Assembly (NCBI GenBank): GCA_013399875.1
Contig: VXAZ01006886.1
Span: forward strand, 2,555,288-2,619,287
From: Gymnorhina tibicen
Lineage: Eukaryota; Chordata; Aves; Passeriformes; Artamidae
Direction of reading: 5' to 3'
Length of the DNA stretch: 64,000 bases
Shown here: piece by piece, positions 60,326-64,000 of the stretch
How the letters are laid out: each line of letters starts with the position of its first letter
How positions within the stretch are numbered: position 1 is the first letter of the stretch
Notes under the pieces: model-generated
What the model was told of the DNA's origin: nothing
Seen by the model: only the letters and a program-made list of their open reading frames with translations
Databases searched by the model: none
Program-made: the position numbers and the translations under genes

Positions 60326-60720
60326 GAGTGCATATCCCCTTTTCATCCCGGGAGCTTGTGCTGGATGAGCAGCCTGTGTGCCACGCTTCTCCTGGGGCAG
60401 ACAGCGAAGGAAGTGTCCCAGCTCTGGGATGCATTTGTCTGTTCTTGCCAGAGAGATCCAGTTACAGAGCTGAGAACATGACCCAGATCCTTGCTTTTCG
60501 CTGCTGCTGCCCCTGGGGGCTCAGTTCCAGTTGGTTGCGTTTCTGCAGCCCGCACTTTGCTGGGAAAGAGAGGGGAACCGGCAGTTGTCACAAGTTTAAT
60601 TGGTTTGGGGATGTGACCTTGGCACAGAACAACTTCACATCTGAAGGTCTGCCTGCCCCTACAAACCTGTGCAGGAGTGGCTCGTCTGCTGGAAGCCCTT
60701 GTGTGGGTGCTCATTGCAGG
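60326..60720 (+). other. Candidate coding exon or GC-rich open segment
   Basis: A good pyrimidine tract and acceptor (CCCTTTCCTGTGATACAG) precede a segment open to 60720, where CATTGCAG|GTAGCAC gives a mediocre donor. The stop TAG lies immediately beyond. In the long frame it starts in phase 1 and reads VHIPFSSRELVLDEQPVCH and onward. The same DNA is open on the minus strand for 237 codons (60343-61056), showing that low stop density is local. No domain is recognised. The main argument in favour is phase compatibility with the candidate exon at 56236. Confidence 0.18.
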
Positions 60721-60729
60721 TAGCACACC

Positions 60730-63700
60730 AGGGGCTCTTCTGGAATGGCCCTTCTGGGAAATAGCTGCACACAGACTGGTCCTTGTCCTGTGAGGCCTCT
60801 CCTCCCCATGGTATTCCAGAGAGCTCCTGCTGCACAGAAAACAGAGTTCCCAAAAAGGTGGATGCTTCTGTAACACGGACCACAAATGCAAAGAGTGTGG
60901 GTGCTTGGGGAATAAAAAAAAAAACCAAACCAGAAACTCCGTGGCAGATCTTGTCAATTCAAAATATGGCTGAGAGGATATAGACTGCTTTAATTCAGCA
61001 TGAAAAGGGAGGGCAGGGAATAATGACATAGAGACAGGACACAAAACATTCCTCAATTTTAGTGACTTTTAGGAAAAAAAGATGTCTGCAGAAATGTTTC
61101 TGGATTTTTTCAAATGCAGTGCAAAGATTGTATCACTGTTTCCCGACATCAGCAGCAGTGATACAGAACCACTGTGGAAGAAGGTTTCAGTCACTGCAGA
61201 GTCTTTGTTTTTACAATATTAAGTGCAGTTACCAATTGCATGGAATGATCTCTCTTCTAGGTCAAACTCCTTTGTTTGTGTTGCAATGACAGCCTGACAT
61301 AAAATGATTTCATGACTAAAATGAAAAATGGTACAATATTTCAATCCTCATATTGTGAATAATTTAGGAATTAAAAAGAATAACATAGAATTAATGTATT
61401 TTTGAAAACTTCATTAAAACGACCCTCTTAGGTCCAGTTAACACTGACATTTAAATTGACCTTAGGTTTTAGCAGAACACCTGTGTTTTTTAAGGAAAAA
61501 AATACCAACCTAATTTAAGTAAAGCCTTTGTATCTTAAGTTTTCTCCTGTGTCCTGATATAGCTGTCCCTGAGATGGAAACTCCTGCTTCTCCCTGTAAA
61601 CAGCAGTGCGAGCTGGCAGAGCCAGCGCCTTCCCACCACCTTGTGCTCATGAGATGTTGACACATAGGAGTGGCAGAGAGGAAGGTGCAAACAGATGAAA
61701 ATCCCAGCTGAATGAGTGGGTTTTTAATCTTCTTGCACCTGTTTCCAGGAGGGAGTGTGACAGTGATAGGGTGCAGAAAGGAATGTTACAACCTGGGCAG
61801 CAGGATGTGGGTGGAGGCTCGAGTCCCAAGGGGGGAGTGGGATGGGGGAGGAAGAAGCAGGAGCTTGCATCATATTTCAGACCTTGAATCTGGAAGAATT
61901 TGGTATCTTGAAGACGAATAATTTAAGAGCAGGTTTTAGGTATGGTGTCTACTGGGGAAGAGAGGTGTTGGCCTGCACAGTGTGAATGCAGCAACTTTTG
62001 AAATAACTTAATTTCCAAAAGCAATTGCTCTGAGACCATAGCACTGACTCTGCTGCAAGGATTTCATGCACAGCAGAATGTGATCTTATCTCCCAAGATA
62101 ATTGCCTGGGCACAGACTGGGGATCTAAATGGTTAGAAGTAGGACACTGAAAGTAAAAACTGTCCCAAGCAGGATTTGCTGTGAGATTGGAGAATAGTGC
62201 AGCCCCTGCAGAGGGGTCTGCCGTGGAGAGGATGATACCCCCTTGGAGAGAGGGGAGAGGGCATGGAAGGGGTTGCTGGAATTGCTGGAAGTTTTTTCAG
62301 CACCACTTTATCCATCTCCGGTAACAGGTCCCAGAAGTCCTCATGGTTAGTGGGCCTGAACCCAGGCTTTAGAAGAGCCTGGTTGGAGGCCAAGAAGGCA
62401 CCCTCATTTTCCAGCTCTTTGTTCCTCAGTGGCCTTTTCCATTACAGTGATAGAATTGTGACAAATGGCTAAAATCCTCTGCTTTGCAATGTTTCTGGAA
62501 ATTTGTGAACCTGCTCCTTTCCAGCACATCACTGGATCCTGTGCCAGTGATGGCAACTCCAGCTGCTGGGTTATAGTCCAGTGGCACTCACAGTCCTTTG
62601 AAATGATGCAGAACAGACATGAATTTCAAATGGTCTTAAAATCCTGTGTTATTGCCATAAATCCTTGGGTTTGTTCGCTTTTGCTCTCTTTTGGGTGGAC
62701 TCCTAGCAAGCTTGACAGGAGCACGGGATATTTTTGATATATGGCATCAGGTCTGTTAGTTCAGAAACCCCACACAGAAGCTTGTTTTTAGAAAGAGAGA
62801 AAATAAGATTAAACAGGACAGGGAATGCTGTTATGAAGGAATGAAAATATTTTCATTACCAGAGTATTTGTATGTCAACAGCTGATAGGGAATGATGTGA
62901 GACATTCCCAGAAGGACTCCCAAAGATTTTTTCCTTGTGTAATAGACCAATTAGCAGAGCCCAGATTAAATGAGCAATGTCATATTGCTTCTTGCATTAA
63001 AAAAGTGTGACATTCAGTCTCTTTATCTAGTAAATATTTGCATTTTTTATCCTTGGGACTTTAGTTAAACTGCTTTCAACAGCTCTGTGTTCCCAAGTAA
63101 TACAGGGAAAATGTTCATTGTCCAGCATAACTTTCAGGCATATAGATATATTTCTCTTAGGTAGTATAAATTTTTAAATATTTATTAATGAGATGCTTTG
63201 TGCACTCTTGGAACGCATACACATGTGAAAAGGAGGGGATATTAAACTCTGCTAACACAGAACTTGTAATATTTTTAAGCTGACTTCATGAGTTAATAAA
63301 GGAGGAAATGAGCAAATTCAGTCTCAGACTCTGCAGCCCAGCTCTCCTGGAGCAGTCCTTGAACTGACCCAAAAGAAATTATTTGATTTACAGTTGTTTT
63401 CCAATATTTAAGTGGTTTGGAGGAGTTTTAGTTTTTTCCTAGAGAAAACAACTGAATAAGTAGATAAAAAATTAATGCTGTTGGGAAAAAAATTGACTTG
63501 CAGTGTTGCTTTGTTTTCTTAGCAGCTTTCAGATTCCACTGCAGAAGAGGTTGGGTTTTGGTGGCAGGGCTCTTTTAATGAATTAATGTTGGTTTGAAAT
63601 GGATAGAAGAAACTGTGATAGATTTAAAGAGCTTTAACACTTAACTGAATTTAGTTTCCATATAGCTTTTCTATTTTCACATGGCTGAAAATTTGCACAA

Positions 63701-64000
63701 GTTAATTATCAGTTAATTATCTGATCTTTCTCAGGTAAGTCATTGATGCAGGTTATAATTCAGAATCAGACAGCTCCTTTGGAAGAGATGTGATCTGCGT
63801 GTCAGTTATGTGAGTTCACTGAAAAAAAGGCAGAAACAATAGAATATTATTCCGTTTCGTATTAGCATTCAAAGGACTTGCATTTCACAGGACAGTCTTG
63901 TCCATCCAATTCCTCACTCTGTGGTCATCCACTGATGTGCTTTTACCTCATCTTCACCCTCTTCCTCAAATCTGTTCCTTTTCCTGCTTGCTCTTTCTGA
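60730..64000. other. Non-coding stretch to the window edge
   Basis: No gene is supported. An A-run lies at about 60916-60924. 62130-62480 is GC-richer, with frames under 90 codons on both strands and no motif. 62800-64000 is AT-rich. A strong donor-like site, TTTCTCAG|GTAAGTCATTG, at about 63734 has no convincing upstream acceptor within 300 bases and could itself be read as an acceptor. Confidence 0.5.
63700..63721 (+). repeat. Perfect 11-base tandem duplication with TAATTA core
   Basis: AGTTAATTATC is repeated head to tail (63700-63710, 63711-63721). Each unit contains TTAATTA, a homeodomain core, placing two sites one helical turn apart. It may be a fresh slippage product or a paired binding site. 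Confidence 0.8.

Noticed and set aside
60343..61056. A 237-codon minus-strand open frame, the longest in the window.
   Set aside because: It lies in GC-rich DNA where stops are rare, the plus strand is open too, and the translation has no domain, signal or recognisable family character.
1..64000. CRISPR arrays, operons, phage or integrative elements, rRNA.
   Set aside because: No regularly spaced repeats, bacterial-type gene packing or rRNA-like sequence. The CR1 and MIR remnants identify vertebrate nuclear DNA.

Overview
This window looks like ordinary non-coding nuclear DNA from an amniote, most likely a bird. The base composition is AT-leaning with scattered GC-richer patches, no long reading frame carries a recognisable protein domain, and repeats are sparse. 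Two truncated CR1 LINE 3' ends are recognisable: 13450-13606 on the minus strand and 51302-51346 on the plus strand. There is also at least one old MIR SINE (694-760). Abundant but truncated CR1 plus relic MIR in otherwise repeat-poor DNA is typical of bird genomes. A crocodile or turtle is less likely but cannot be excluded from sequence alone.

Layout. 1-8000 is mostly AT-rich, with a MIR fragment near the left end and a striking cluster of four perfect hairpins at 3535-3718. A lysine-rich minus-strand stretch (7487-7994) abuts a small CpG-rich patch (8041-8295). 8300-19800 is non-coding, with overlapping inverted repeats at 10803-10837, a CR1 3' end, and AT-rich homeodomain-type sequence. 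18480-18620 and 20500-20600 read like conserved regulatory elements. 19831-19937 is the first plausible coding exon. 20600-56000 is a long stretch with no convincing gene: short palindromes and duplications, a CR1 scrap, a GC-rich patch near 33600-34060, and several splice-site-bounded pseudo-exons or cryptic microexons. 56236-56368 is the best-looking coding exon. It fits in phase with 19831-19937 upstream and with an open segment beginning at 60326, next to a CpG-rich block at 59765-60000. 60730-64000 is non-coding.

Interpretation. If the three plus-strand exon candidates are real, most of the window is intronic sequence of one large unrecognised gene or alternative transcript. If not, it is intergenic. 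I found no ribosomal RNA, tRNA, CRISPR, phage, operon or complete mobile element, and no convincing new biological system. The most unusual feature is an excess of short-loop perfect inverted repeats, concentrated at 3535-3718 and repeated at 13512, 34102, 35896 and 40466. All coordinates and matches were read by eye.
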